Positions 20,370 to 28,685 of a DNA stretch of 64,000 bases are shown here, one piece after another. Where the stretch lies: positions 620,001-684,000 of the forward strand of contig OZ242340.1 of the NCBI GenBank assembly GCA_965208525.1, written 5' to 3'. This DNA is from VXYL01 sp965208525 (GTDB lineage Bacteria; Pseudomonadota; Gammaproteobacteria; Pseudomonadales; Azotimanducaceae). The position numbers and the translations under genes are program-made. Below the pieces are notes generated by a model that was not told the origin of the DNA, did no database searches, and saw only the letters and a list, made by a program, of their open reading frames with translations. Each line of letters starts with the position of its first letter. The stretch's first letter is position 1.

Positions 20370-20843
20370 ATGACCATTGTCGTCTATCCGGGGAGCTTCA
20401 ATCCCATCACCAACGGCCACCGCGACATCGTCGAGCGCGCCTTGCGCCTGTTCGATCGCGTGGTCGTCGCCATCGGCACGTCCGCCGACAAAGACCCCGC
20501 TTCCTTCCTTTCGGGCCGCATTTCGCTGTGCCAGCAGGCGCTTGAGGAGTTCGGCGACCGGGTGGAGGTGGAGGGCTTCAACAACCTCTTGGTGGACTAT
20601 GTGCGCTCGAAGGGGACGCGCTTCGTTGTGCGGGGGCTGCGCACCATGTCGGATTTCGACTACGAATTCCAGATGATCGAGATGAACCAGACCCTCGACA
20701 GCGACATGGAATACGTGCTGCTGCCCACCTCGCGGCAGTGGTCGTTCCTGTCATCGTCCCGCGTGCGGGAAATCGCGGGGCTCGGCGGCGACATTTCCGA
20801 ATTCGTCCACCCGGCGGTGGTGGAGCACTACAGCAAGCTCTAG
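20370..20843 (+). CDS. coaD: Phosphopantetheine adenylyltransferase
   Basis: 157 residues, standard length. Penultimate step of CoA synthesis (4'-phosphopantetheine plus ATP to dephospho-CoA). Nucleotidyltransferase motif GSFNPITNGHRDI at the N terminus, FVVRGLRTMSDFDYE in the middle, and SSSRVREIAGLGGDISEFVHP with the ISSxxVRE-type signature. The start at 20370 is preceded by GGGCTTGGG. Divergent from the regulator gene; the 295 bp between the starts contain no recognisable gene and presumably both promoters. Confidence 0.97.
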   Translation: MTIVVYPGSFNPITNGHRDIVERALRLFDRVVVAIGTSADKDPASFLSGRISLCQQALEEFGDRVEVEGFNNLLVDYVRSKGTRFVVRGLRTMSDFDYEFQMIEMNQTLDSDMEYVLLPTSRQWSFLSSSRVREIAGLGGDISEFVHPAVVEHYSKL

Positions 20844-20905
20844 ATTTCTTGAGGAGAGCCTAGGTTCACGGTCTTCCCAACGTAAGCTAGCGTGGCGTCC
20901 CAGAA

Positions 20906-21023
20906 GGGCGACGCATGCGTCGCCCCTACGGCCCGAGACGTGACCGACACCTTCCTGTAGGGGCGACGCATGCGTCGCCCTGTCCGGCAGCCGGGTGCAT
21001 CGCCGCCAAGTCCGACAGACTGC
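20906..21023. repeat. Dispersed repeat family A, copy 1 (two palindromes)
   Basis: Two copies of the 20-bp perfect palindrome gggcgacgcatgcgtcgccc (20906-20925 and 20961-20980), then a conserved flank ending TCCGACAGACTGC. About 118 bp match 25741-25858 in reverse orientation with roughly three differences. Copy 3 (50684-50760) has a single palindrome. With the neighbouring E and D repeats this fills the 314-bp gap between coaD and ogt, which holds no gene. Confidence 0.85.
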
Positions 21024-21061
21024 TAGGAGGCTGCGCCGTAGAAAACGGCGCTGGCTCCTAG
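21022..21061. repeat. Dispersed hairpin repeat family E, copy 1
   Basis: Imperfect hairpin with arms CTAGGAGGCTGCGCCGT and ACGGCGCTGGCTCCTAG around the loop AGAAA. A 28-nt part (21022-21049) recurs exactly, inverted, inside the coding sequence at 45190-45217. A diverged copy is at 56177-56216. It abuts copy 1 of family A. Confidence 0.7.
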
Positions 21062-21095
21062 CCGTAGCTGCGAGCGAATGCGAGCACGAAGGCCA

Positions 21096-21139
21096 GCAGT
21101 TCGCGCAGCGAACTGCCAACGCGCCCGTCAGGGCGCGCT
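21096..21139. repeat. Dispersed hairpin repeat family D, copy 1
   Basis: CAGTTCGCGCAGCGAACTG hairpin followed by a second hairpin, GCGCCCGTCAGGGCGC. It ends 18 bp from the ogt stop, so it could terminate ogt transcription. Related copies: 11243-11308, 26071-26110, 44037-44080. Confidence 0.65.
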
Positions 21140-21157
21140 AGCGCCGCAAGGGCCGAA

Positions 21158-21646
21158 TCAAAGCAACGCCGCCCCCGCGTGGCGTCGTTCCAGGTCCAGC
21201 AAGAACCGCTTGGTCGCAAGCCCGCCCCCGAAGCCCGTTAGCGACCCGTCGCTGCCGATGGCGCGGTGGCAGGGGATGACGATGGGCAGGGGATTGCGGC
21301 CGTTGGCGGCACCCACGGCACGGCTCGCCTGCGGCCGCCCGACTGCCTTTGCGAGCTCGCCATAGCTTCGCGTTTCGCCATACGGAATCTGCTGCAGCGC
21401 CGTCAGCACATCGCGTTGGAACGGCGTTCCCGAAGGCGCCAGGGGGAGATCGAAGGAGTGCCGCTTGCCCGCGAAATAGTCGCCAAGTTGCCGCGCCACC
21501 TCGGCGAAAGGCGCCGGGTTCTCTGTCCAGTCCTCTTCCGGTCGGGCCGCACCGCGTCCGGACGGAAACCCGACCACGTGCAGCGCGTCTTCATCGCCGG
21601 CGAGCAGCAGTTCGCCCACCGGACTCGCTAGCATGGTGTAAAACAT
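21158..21646 (-). CDS. ogt: Methylated-DNA-protein-cysteine S-methyltransferase
   Basis: 162 residues; a suicide enzyme that removes alkyl groups from O6 of guanine onto its own cysteine. Active-site motif IPCHRAIG with the flanking GNPLPIVIP-type strand, and the DNA-binding segment SYGELAKAVGRPQASRAVGAANGRN. The start at 21646 (MFYTMLASPVGELLLAG) is chosen because GAGGAGCG lies at good spacing; longer upstream frames add unrelated sequence. Divergent from the isomerase-like gene with only 16 bp between starts. Confidence 0.95.
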   Translation of the reverse strand: MFYTMLASPVGELLLAGDEDALHVVGFPSGRGAARPEEDWTENPAPFAEVARQLGDYFAGKRHSFDLPLAPSGTPFQRDVLTALQQIPYGETRSYGELAKAVGRPQASRAVGAANGRNPLPIVIPCHRAIGSDGSLTGFGGGLATKRFLLDLERRHAGAALL

Positions 21647-21662
21647 CGATTCGCTCCTCGCA

Positions 21663-22619
21663 ATGCACGAGCCGGATGGACCGCCACGCGCCATGACAGA
21701 TGCATCGCCACAAGACCCCGCCAGCGCACCAGCGCCCGGATTGGCGCATGGCCCGGTCGCCCTCGAACCGGTGACGGTGGCGAAGCCATGGGGCTCGGAA
21801 ACATGGTACAGCGGCATCGAGCGACGTGGCGAGAGTCGCGTGTGCCTTGGTGCCAAAACAGAGCCGTTGTCCGCGTTCCTCGCTCGGCACGGGCGCACGA
21901 GGTCGCCCGTTCTGCTGAAGCGACTCGTTCCGAGCACCGGTCATCTGTATCTCGAAGTGCATCGCACCAAGCACGAGGTCTATGTGGCGGATCGCGTGGA
22001 CCCGGCGGCGTGGCCGGACGGCCGCGGCGAACTGCTCTGCGGCGTGAACCCAACGGCGCGTTCCGAGTTAGGAGACGAGGGCCTCCGCCGCGCGATTCTC
22101 CATGCGGCACAGGCGGCGGAACGCGGCGAAGCACGGGCGACCACCCTCGACGCCCTCATGCGCCGTCACCGCCTAGCCGCCGGCGACTGCATCGAAGTGA
22201 AACCGTGCGTACCCCATTCCCTCCGCCGAGGCGTAGAGGTGATCGAGTTCCAAACCCCCGTGTACGAACGCCTCATCCTCGCCGCAAGCCAACCCGTGCA
22301 AACCCAGAACCACTGGGACTCCGCCGCCGCCGCCGAAGCCATGCATCTAACCCTCCAACCACCGCCTTGCCCTGCCAATGCAGAGTCCATCCAAGCCTTG
22401 GCAACAACCCCAACCTTCAACGTAACGCGCCATCTCCTCGCCAAAGGCGCAACCCTGCGATTGCCGGCGTGGTGCGTTGGCTGGATCGTCCACGGCGGGC
22501 TGCGCACGCCCGAAACGACCTTCGCGTCACGATCCGCCTTCCTCACGCCCCACGCGACGACGATCATTGCGGCCCGCAACACCGAAGTCCTAGTCGCCGA
22601 GGAAGTCGGAACACCTTAA
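21663..22619 (+). CDS. Mannose-6-phosphate isomerase class I-like cupin
   Basis: 318 residues. KPWGSETWYS, the metal-site-like YLEVHRTKHEVYVA and PHSLRRGVEVIEFQTPVYERLIL match type I phosphomannose isomerase-like sugar-phosphate isomerases. A conventional QVHP zinc motif is altered to EVHR, so activity on mannose-6-phosphate is uncertain. An in-frame ATG at 21693 may be the true start, as it leaves more promoter space opposite ogt. The C-terminal 100 residues form a second, weaker cupin-like domain. No other sugar-nucleotide genes are adjacent. Confidence 0.75.
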   Translation: MHEPDGPPRAMTDASPQDPASAPAPGLAHGPVALEPVTVAKPWGSETWYSGIERRGESRVCLGAKTEPLSAFLARHGRTRSPVLLKRLVPSTGHLYLEVHRTKHEVYVADRVDPAAWPDGRGELLCGVNPTARSELGDEGLRRAILHAAQAAERGEARATTLDALMRRHRLAAGDCIEVKPCVPHSLRRGVEVIEFQTPVYERLILAASQPVQTQNHWDSAAAAEAMHLTLQPPPCPANAESIQALATTPTFNVTRHLLAKGATLRLPAWCVGWIVHGGLRTPETTFASRSAFLTPHATTIIAARNTEVLVAEEVGTP

Positions 22620-22710
22620 AGACTAAAGCGCCCGAGGCGCAGTTGAACGACGCGGGCCTCGAAAGCACGCGTGATAAGGTGACGAGCTTTGCGCGAGCGA
22701 CGGCAGCCGG

Positions 22711-23388
22711 ATGGCCGAGAGCGAACTCATCGTCGAGCAGATCCAGATCGGCCCGATGGCCAACTTCACCTACATCATCGGCTCGCGTTCGACGCGCGAG
22801 GTGGCGGTGGTGGACCCGGCCTGGGACATCGACGGCCTCCTCGCCCACATAGACGAGCAGGATTACACCCTTACGGCAGCCCTCGCCACGCACTACCACC
22901 CGGACCACATCGGCGGCGGCATGGGCGGGCGCAGCATCGCCGGCATCGTCGAACTGCTCGAAAAACGCCCCGTGAAGGTTTATACGCACCGCAGCGAAGC
23001 CGATGGCGTGAAGAAGGTCACCGGCGTTTCCGAAACCGACCTCGCCCGCGTCGACTCCGGCGACCGCCTCGCCATCGGTTCGGTGGAAGTGGAGTTCCTG
23101 CACACCCCCGGCCACACCCCTGGCTCGCAGTGTTTCCGTATCCGCAAAACCCTCGTCTCCGGCGACACGCTGTTCATCGACGGCTGCGGCCGCGTGGACC
23201 TGCCCGGCTCCGATTCCGAACAGATGTATCACAGCCTGCAGAAGCTCAAGGCGCTGCCGGACGACACCCTGCTCCTGCCGGGCCACAACTACAGCGCCGT
23301 CCCGAACGCCACCATGGGCCAGGCCAAGGAACACAATGCCTATCTCGCCGTGAAAGACCTGCCCACCTGGCGTCAGATCATGGGCTAG
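22711..23388 (+). CDS. MBL-fold metallo-hydrolase (glyoxalase II-like)
   Basis: 225 residues. Metal-binding THYHPDHIGG (about residue 60), the second His in HTPGHTPGSQ (about 133), the Asp in SGDTLFID, and the last His in LLPGHNY. This order is that of glyoxalase II / persulfide dioxygenase-type hydrolases, which act on thioesters or persulfides of glutathione. A long GGGMGGRSIAG insertion follows the first motif. The ATG at 22711 gives the best N terminus. It stands alone on the plus strand between the isomerase-like gene and an SDR gene. Confidence 0.88.
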   Translation: MAESELIVEQIQIGPMANFTYIIGSRSTREVAVVDPAWDIDGLLAHIDEQDYTLTAALATHYHPDHIGGGMGGRSIAGIVELLEKRPVKVYTHRSEADGVKKVTGVSETDLARVDSGDRLAIGSVEVEFLHTPGHTPGSQCFRIRKTLVSGDTLFIDGCGRVDLPGSDSEQMYHSLQKLKALPDDTLLLPGHNYSAVPNATMGQAKEHNAYLAVKDLPTWRQIMG

Positions 23389-23417
23389 TGGCGGCGTAAC
23401 CAACCGCCCAACGTACC

Positions 23418-23446
23418 CCGTAGGCGCGACCCTTGTGGTCGCCCGC
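23418..23446. repeat. Short dispersed repeat family F, copy 1
   Basis: CCGTAGGCGCGACCCTTGTG-type sequence closely matched at 41630-41657 (CCGTAGGGGCGTCCCTCATG). Both lie just past the 3' end of a gene. It may be a diverged relative of family A, which shares GTAGGGGCGAC. Confidence 0.45.
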
Positions 23447-23532
23447 CTTGGCCTAAGGGTCACCGTCAGCCCAACCCCCACAAGCGCATACTAAAAAGGC
23501 ACAGCCAACGCCCTGACAATGAGGACAGCCGA

Positions 23533-24621
23533 ATGACCAACCCCACCTCCAACCACGCCGTCTCCCCCGCCGAGGGCCCCATCGCCGTCACCGGTGCGAG
23601 CGGCTACATCGGCTCCTGGATCGTCCGGGACTGTGCCGAGCAGGGCTATACCGTGCGCGCCTGCGTGCGCGACCCCGCCAACGCCGCCAAGGTGGATCAC
23701 CTCCTCGCCCTCAACAGCGAGGGCTTGCGTGGCCATGTCGAACTGCACGCCGGCGACCTCTTCGAGCGCGGCAGCTACGACGCTGCCTTCGACGGCTGCA
23801 GCGCCGTGATCCACGCCGGCGCCGCGGTGGGCTACAACCGCGAGACGCCGCAGGAGGTCTATGACGGCTGTTTCACCGAGGTGGAGCACGTGCTCGAATC
23901 CGCCCGCAAGGGCGGCATGAAGCGCTTCGTCTTCACGAGTTCCTTCGCCGCCGTGGGGCATCCGCGCCCGGAAGGCTATGTCTTCACCGAGAAGGACTGG
24001 TGCGGGGACAACATCGAGGGCTATCGCGGTCGCTGGACGGAAGAGCAAATCCCGAAGAATCGCGACATCGCCTACGCCATGGCCAAGGCCAACGCGGAAC
24101 GCATGATGTATGCCGTGGCGGAAGAGGACGGCTCCTTCGACGCCATGGCCATCCTGCCGCTGCACGTCATCGGCCCGCTCATGTGCGCCAACCACGACCA
24201 GGGCTGGAGCTGGCAGAACTGCATCCGCTACATGATGGCCGGCAAGCCCTACAAGAAATCCCGCGGCGGCCGGATGCTGTGGAACAACGTGGACGTGCGC
24301 GACACCGCCCGCGCCCACCGCCTCTGCGCCGAAAGCACGGTGGCCAAGAACGGCTCGCGCTACATCCTTTCCGCCACCGACCGCACCGGCGAACTCTACA
24401 CATGGCAAATGCAGGCCCGCCTCAAGGAGCTCTTTCCCCACGTGGCGGAAATCGGCGGCGAAGAGATGGACGGCGACGCCCCCGCCGAGCACACCTACGA
24501 ATCCCCCCGCTCCTACTGCCTGCTCGCCAAGGAGGAACTTGGCCTTGAGACCTACTCCATCGACGACACGTTGCGCGCCACGGTAGATTCCTACTACGCT
24601 CTGGGTCTTCTCCCGGCATAG
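23533..24621 (+). CDS. NAD(P)-dependent epimerase/reductase (extended SDR, dihydroflavonol-reductase-like)
   Basis: 362 residues. Rossmann motif TGASGYIG (about residue 20), DLFERGSYDAAFDG, and the catalytic pair in YAMAKANAERM (YxxxK). The fold resembles dihydroflavonol-4-reductase/cinnamoyl-CoA reductase-type enzymes, which reduce ketones or CoA-thioesters. Substrate unknown. The start at 23533 is preceded by GAGGACAGCCG. It converges with a PhyH gene across a repeat-containing spacer of 154 bp. Confidence 0.88.
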   Translation: MTNPTSNHAVSPAEGPIAVTGASGYIGSWIVRDCAEQGYTVRACVRDPANAAKVDHLLALNSEGLRGHVELHAGDLFERGSYDAAFDGCSAVIHAGAAVGYNRETPQEVYDGCFTEVEHVLESARKGGMKRFVFTSSFAAVGHPRPEGYVFTEKDWCGDNIEGYRGRWTEEQIPKNRDIAYAMAKANAERMMYAVAEEDGSFDAMAILPLHVIGPLMCANHDQGWSWQNCIRYMMAGKPYKKSRGGRMLWNNVDVRDTARAHRLCAESTVAKNGSRYILSATDRTGELYTWQMQARLKELFPHVAEIGGEEMDGDAPAEHTYESPRSYCLLAKEELGLETYSIDDTLRATVDSYYALGLLPA

Positions 24622-24654
24622 CCGCCGGGAACCCAACGGCAGGAAGTGTCCGTA

Positions 24655-24740
24655 CGCGCGGGGCATGTCCCCGCCCGTATTGAATGCACCGATGAACTCG
24701 GTAGGGGACGGGACCCCGTCCCTCACGAACTGCGTTCTAC
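24655..24740. repeat. Dispersed repeat family C, copy 2
   Basis: GGGGCATGTCCCCGCCCG, then a spacer with GAATGCACCGATGAACTCGG, then ACGGGACCCCGTCCCTCACG and AACTGCG. The same layout (purine-rich GTCC core, GCACCGA, CCGTCC, ACGAACTGCG) is at 51949-52030. It lies between convergent genes and contains short GC hairpins, so it may serve as a terminator. Confidence 0.6.
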
Positions 24741-24775
24741 GACCGAGGCCCGTCTTCGTACTCTGGGCTCGATCC

Positions 24776-25540
24776 TCAGACCACTTCCCGTAGCGCCGGC
24801 CAGTCCCGCCAGATATCCAGCATCGACTCCACCCGATGCTCGTCCAAACCGCGCACTGCCAGCCGAAAGAAGCACATGTAGCGAACATCCCCGGACAGGT
24901 TCGGCGATGCCGTATGCGCCACCTGATAGTGCGCCAGCACGATGTCGCCAGCCTTGCCAATCACGGGCGTGGGCTTCGGCAGCCGCACCCCAATCTCTCC
25001 CACCGAACCGCCCTGCAGCGAGTTCACGCCATGGTCACGAAAGTAGCGTTCCATCCGTCGATGCGTCCCTGGCCAGACGGTGAAGTTGCCGCCAAACGGC
25101 GCCGGAACGTCACTCAGCATCACGCCAAGCAGCAAGGTGAAGTTCCGCACCACCCCATCGTTCGGCACGCCGTTCTCCGGCGTGTGGTAGCCATCGATGT
25201 GCGGTCCGTCGAGCTTGCGTGGCGTTCCTTCCGGGCGCGGAAACCTGAGCGCAATCTGGCACCGAGCCGGCTTCACCACCCGCCGCTCACCCACCAGGGC
25301 ACGAACATGCGCCCAAACCTCCGGCGCCGTCGCCAACCGCACCAGCCGAGGGTCCTCCCGCAACTCCATGCAAAAGGACTGCGCACTGAACCGAACCATG
25401 TCGTCCCGATCCATCCCCAACCCAACGGAATGATTGATCGCCCGCCGCGCCCGATCGACGAGCCGCGACGGCACCACACCGGGAACATGAAGAAATCCGT
25501 CCCGCACGAAGCTGCGCTTCTGCTGTTCGGTCAACGGCAC
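24776..25540 (-). CDS. Phytanoyl-CoA dioxygenase (PhyH) family protein
   Basis: 254 residues from a GTG at 25540, chosen because GGAGG lies 7 nt upstream and because the frame beyond it runs into repeat DNA. Facial triad H114-x-D116 (GPHIDGYH) and H209 (HYQVAHTASPN). A WPGTHRRMERYF segment precedes the last histidine. Iron/2-oxoglutarate oxygenase of unknown substrate. The insertion of repeat families B and A immediately upstream has probably replaced its original promoter region. Confidence 0.88.
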   Translation of the reverse strand: MPLTEQQKRSFVRDGFLHVPGVVPSRLVDRARRAINHSVGLGMDRDDMVRFSAQSFCMELREDPRLVRLATAPEVWAHVRALVGERRVVKPARCQIALRFPRPEGTPRKLDGPHIDGYHTPENGVPNDGVVRNFTLLLGVMLSDVPAPFGGNFTVWPGTHRRMERYFRDHGVNSLQGGSVGEIGVRLPKPTPVIGKAGDIVLAHYQVAHTASPNLSGDVRYMCFFRLAVRGLDEHRVESMLDIWRDWPALREVV

Positions 25541-25600
25541 CAACCATCCTCCGCAGTTCGGAAACGCGCGAACGATAGCAGGCAAGTCGGACTTGTGATG

Positions 25601-25726
25601 GGCGGGCCTTTGGAGGGAAGGCATCCTGCCCTCCCTGGCGCCGATAGGCGCCTTCTCCTTGCAAGTCGCGGTCAGCGCGCCAGAGGGCGCAGGGAAGGCA
25701 GGATGCCTTCCCACCAAAGGCCCGCC
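25601..25726. repeat. Dispersed inverted repeat family B, copy 1
   Basis: Arms of about 30 bp (25601-25630 and 25693-25726, one mismatch; each contains GGAAGGCATCCTGCC or its complement) enclose about 60 bp. The same architecture is at 46517-46641, and single arms are at 31108-31145 and 2260-2283. Foldable, with no coding potential: this looks like a small non-autonomous element. Confidence 0.8.
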
Positions 25727-25740
25727 TTGTTCACGCGCTT

Positions 25741-25858
25741 GCAGTCTGTCGGACTTGGCGGCGATGCACCCGGCTGCCGGACAGGGCGACGCATGCATCG
25801 CCCCTACAGGAAGGTGTCGGTCATGTCCCGGGCCGTAGGGGCGACGCATGCGTCGCCC
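25741..25858. repeat. Dispersed repeat family A, copy 2 (inverted relative to copy 1)
   Basis: Near-identical reverse complement of 20906-21023, with palindromes at 25784-25803 (one base changed) and 25839-25858. The flank CTTCGGGTGGCCTTCCTC beyond the second palindrome also occurs at copy 3 (50684-50705, inverted). It lies 14 bp from family B copy 1. The 624-bp stretch between the PhyH start and the Uma2 gene contains no gene: it holds B, A and D repeats, and nothing recognisable in 25880-26060. Confidence 0.85.
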
Positions 25859-26070
25859 TTCTTCGGGTGGCCTTCCTCATGCGCTAAGCGCAACGCCCAC
25901 CGACCGGTGGCACGCACAAAGCGTCGACTTCGCACAAGCCTTGACGGCGCTTTCCTACATACGCCGCTCGAACATCGTGGCACGGTGCGGCACCCGAACG
26001 CACCAGAGCCCACGCCGTGCCACCTGCGTCCAAGCGCGCCACCGACACTCGCCGGCGACTCGCGAGGGCC

Positions 26071-26110
26071 AGCAGTTCGCCCATCGAACCGCCACCGCGC
26101 CCGCGAGCGC
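26071..26110. repeat. Dispersed hairpin repeat family D, diverged copy
   Basis: AGCAGTTCGCCCATCGAACCGC followed by CGCGCCCGCGAGCG; weakly similar to 21096-21139. It sits about 55 bp upstream of the Uma2 gene start. Confidence 0.4.
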
Positions 26111-26164
26111 CAGCCTATGCTACCGTCCGAGCATCCGGTCGGCCCCGCGCCCAAGGAGAAGGCC

Positions 26165-26887
26165 ATGCCAACCGTCCCACCCCCCGATGCCGCCAGCAAG
26201 CTCCGCTGGCACGCCGCGCCGCCGCGTCCGGCGCCGGTCGAGTATCCGGAGTCGGACGGTAAGCCGATGGCCGAGACCGACATCCACCGGCGCGTCATCA
26301 TCGACGTCGCGACCATGCTTTCCACCCGCTACCGTGGCCGCGAGGACATGTTCGTGGGCGGCGACCTGATGATGTACTACGAGGAGGGCGCCCCAAACCT
26401 CTCGGTCTCGCCGGACATATTCGTGGCCTTTGGCCCGCCCAGCGAGCCGTCCCGTCGCGTCTGGAAAACCTGGGAGGAAGGCAAGCTCGCCGACTTCGTC
26501 CTGGAGGTGACCTCGAAGGGCACCCGCCGCAAGGACGAGGAGAAGCGCCGACTCTTCCAACGCCTTGGCGTGGTCGAGTACTGGCAGCACGACCCGACGG
26601 GCGAATACATGCCGGCGATTCTGAAGGGCCAGCGACTGAACGCAGCCCGCACCTACGAGGCCATTCCTCTCATCGCCAAGCCCGACGGGATGCTCCACGG
26701 CGAGTCCAAGGTCCTCTCTCTCCACCTCTGCCTCGAGGAAGCCCGCCTGCGCCTTTTCGACCCGGCCAGGAACGAGTTGCTCGCCACGAACGAGGAGAAA
26801 GACGGCCTTCTTGCGGAGAAGGACAACCTTCTCGCGCAGCAAGCCCGCGAAATCGAGGAACTCAAGCGCCGCCTGGCGGCCCGCTGA
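26165..26887 (+). CDS. Uma2-family (DUF820) putative endonuclease
   Basis: 240 residues. PD-(D/E)XK-like core: SPDIFVAFG supplies the Asp, FVLEVTSKGTRRKDEEKRRLF supplies the E-x-x motif and Lys residues, and LGVVEYWQHDP is the family's usual YW strand. The C terminus (about 205-240, LLATNEEKDGLLAEKDNLLA) is a predicted coiled coil. The start at 26165 is preceded by AAGGAGAA. Uma2 proteins are numerous in cyanobacteria and some other bacteria; their biological role is unclear, and mobile-element association is often suggested. Confidence 0.85.
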   Translation: MPTVPPPDAASKLRWHAAPPRPAPVEYPESDGKPMAETDIHRRVIIDVATMLSTRYRGREDMFVGGDLMMYYEEGAPNLSVSPDIFVAFGPPSEPSRRVWKTWEEGKLADFVLEVTSKGTRRKDEEKRRLFQRLGVVEYWQHDPTGEYMPAILKGQRLNAARTYEAIPLIAKPDGMLHGESKVLSLHLCLEEARLRLFDPARNELLATNEEKDGLLAEKDNLLAQQAREIEELKRRLAAR

Positions 26888-26969
26888 CGCCAGCAAGACG
26901 AGACAAGCATCCCCCTTGGCCGTAGTCGCGTCGCTACATCGCTGCACCCCACGTCAAGCGCGAACTGCG

Positions 26970-27902
26970 TTAACGGCCTGCGGCAAGGAAAGCGCTGTAA
27001 CGCTTGTCGAGGTAGTCTCGGTTCGGGTGCGCGGTCGGATCCGTTGGAACGATCAATTGCGTGCCGTTCAACCCCTGCAATGCGGCGAGAAGCGGGCCGT
27101 CGCGTTCAGCGATCACATGATCAGCTACGTGGACCCGAAGATCTGGGTCCACACCGATCAAATGCGCATCGAACGCGGCGTGGTGCAGTGTGGACATGCA
27201 GATGCCGTTGTTGACGGATGGGGGTCCGTCCTCTGCGTCAGGGACGATGTGGGCACCTACCAAAAGGGATCTTAGGGGGAGCCGACTCAAGGCACAGCGA
27301 TAGTCGTATGCCGCCTTGGTGCGACTGCTGAACCAAGCCTGATGGTTGCGTCTGCGCACCAGAGCGAGCGAATAGGAAGCATCACGTACCTCATTGGCAG
27401 ACGGCAAGGCGGCTTCGGCTGAACTGATGTCTGGCTGCGCTGTGTCGGCCGCCGCTAGCAGCACGCGACCTTCGGTCTCCTGATACTGATCGACCCAGAC
27501 GGGCCAAATGGGTTCGTAAACTGCGGGCTTCACGCCACGGAAATAGATGATGGGCGCGCGCCTGTCCTTCGCACGCTTCAGGAACTCGTTGGCGGGATTG
27601 GCGCGCCTCTCTTGCAAGTCATAGGGAAAGAGGCCCGTTGGGCGGTCCGTCTGGCTTTCTTGATCGCGGTACGTTGTCGGGCGCCTGCCTCGCGGCACTG
27701 TGGTTTTCACGCTCAGCGCAGCCGTCATGCGCCTTGGCTTGAAGATTCCGGGAGCTTTGCCCGCGAAGAACACCGTTTCGCCTTGGTGTTGGAATCCCGC
27801 TTGGATGGCGGACCAAGGCAGTTGGCTACCGTGCATTACCGTCATCCGCTCCAAAGCCGCAAAGGCTTGGGCACGGATAGACCAGTCAGGGTCACCGTTC
27901 AC
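26970..27902 (-). CDS. HNH endonuclease-domain protein
   Basis: 310 residues. The C-terminal HNH domain (about 205-265) shows YDYRCALSRLPL, VGAHIVPDAEDGPPSVNNGI and STLHHAAFDAHLIGV, the HNH_2-type arrangement with catalytic His (AHIVP), Asn (NNGI) and His (HHAAFD). The N-terminal 200 residues are not recognised; they include an FFAGKAPGIFKPRRM segment. HNH proteins of this layout occur as stand-alone restriction enzymes, but no methyltransferase is adjacent. Slightly lower GC than its neighbours suggests acquisition. Confidence 0.8.
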   Translation of the reverse strand: MNGDPDWSIRAQAFAALERMTVMHGSQLPWSAIQAGFQHQGETVFFAGKAPGIFKPRRMTAALSVKTTVPRGRRPTTYRDQESQTDRPTGLFPYDLQERRANPANEFLKRAKDRRAPIIYFRGVKPAVYEPIWPVWVDQYQETEGRVLLAAADTAQPDISSAEAALPSANEVRDASYSLALVRRRNHQAWFSSRTKAAYDYRCALSRLPLRSLLVGAHIVPDAEDGPPSVNNGICMSTLHHAAFDAHLIGVDPDLRVHVADHVIAERDGPLLAALQGLNGTQLIVPTDPTAHPNRDYLDKRYSAFLAAGR

Positions 27903-28009
27903 GAGTGAAGCGCCACACGTGAAACGTCACCTTTGGTTCGTTTGGCAGCGGGACGAACCTTGCCTTGATCCACCAATCCGCAGCCGACTGGCGGGGTAGG
28001 CGTGGGGTC

Positions 28010-28531
28010 TCATCGCGACCGTCCGTCGAATCTCTCGCGTATTCGCGTACAGTTGGCGTGCTCTTCGAACAGCGCCACCACATGCTCGCCGCGCATGTCC
28101 TGCGGCCTTGGCTTGATTCCAAGACATTGGTGCTGGCGGATGGGGTAGTCGTTGAAGGCCATCAGGTCGGACTCCACTCCCGCAAGCGATTCCCCGATGT
28201 TCCGAGCGTCTCCTTCCGGGTCCTCACTTCCCGCTTCTGCCAGCGCTCGCCTTAGCGCCCCAACGGCACAATAATGGCTGGCGCGCATACCGAGGGCATC
28301 TACACTGTTGCCGTTTAGGTCTCGCGCCATAGCTGAATGCGCCCACCCGCGCTTCACGAGATCGACAGCTCGATGGATTACAGAACTCAACGGCATTGTG
28401 AGTCCGTCGCTCTTCGACGGGCTCGACATGGACTCAAGCTCGCTGGCAACGTCGAAGTCTAAGGCCAGCGCGTCTGCGGACTCCGTGGCGACATCGCTAC
28501 TCTTGTCGTCGAACATCATGCGAAGCTTCAT
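28010..28531 (-). CDS. DUF6197-like hypothetical protein
   Basis: 173 residues from the ATG at 28531. The middle (about 55-160) matches the DUF6197 pattern: HRAVDLVKRGWAHSAMARDLNG, SHYCAVGALRRALAEAG, MAFNDYPIR. The function of this family is unknown; members are common in actinobacteria and phages. No Shine-Dalgarno is visible. The frame continues upstream to 28756, but that part overlaps an esterase gene remnant and is unlikely to be genuine. It lies on the same strand as the HNH gene, 107 bp away. Confidence 0.55.
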   Translation of the reverse strand: MKLRMMFDDKSSDVATESADALALDFDVASELESMSSPSKSDGLTMPLSSVIHRAVDLVKRGWAHSAMARDLNGNSVDALGMRASHYCAVGALRRALAEAGSEDPEGDARNIGESLAGVESDLMAFNDYPIRQHQCLGIKPRPQDMRGEHVVALFEEHANCTRIRERFDGRSR

Positions 28532-28685
28532 CGGGAGGAAGTACAAAGCGTAGCACTGGATGGCTGGTTGGGTGCCGAATCTGAACGCCGGCGTCGAGTG
28601 TGTAAAGGAAACCGACGAAAGCCAAACACCTTGCACCGCAAGAACTCCCCGCATCACCGAACCGCAGACAGCCAAATCGCCGCCG

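Noticed and set aside
20906..20980. Two identical palindromes as a CRISPR or as terminators
   Set aside because: Only two units, which are self-complementary, with copies elsewhere in both orientations and no T-run: a dispersed repeat fits better.
25541..25849. N-terminal extension of the PhyH protein up to 25849
   Set aside because: The added sequence translates repeat families B and A; a GTG with a good GGAGG is at 25540.
24836..26164. Long plus-strand frame extending the Uma2 protein by over 400 residues
   Set aside because: It runs antisense through the PhyH gene and through repeats; Uma2 homology and a Shine-Dalgarno begin at 26165.
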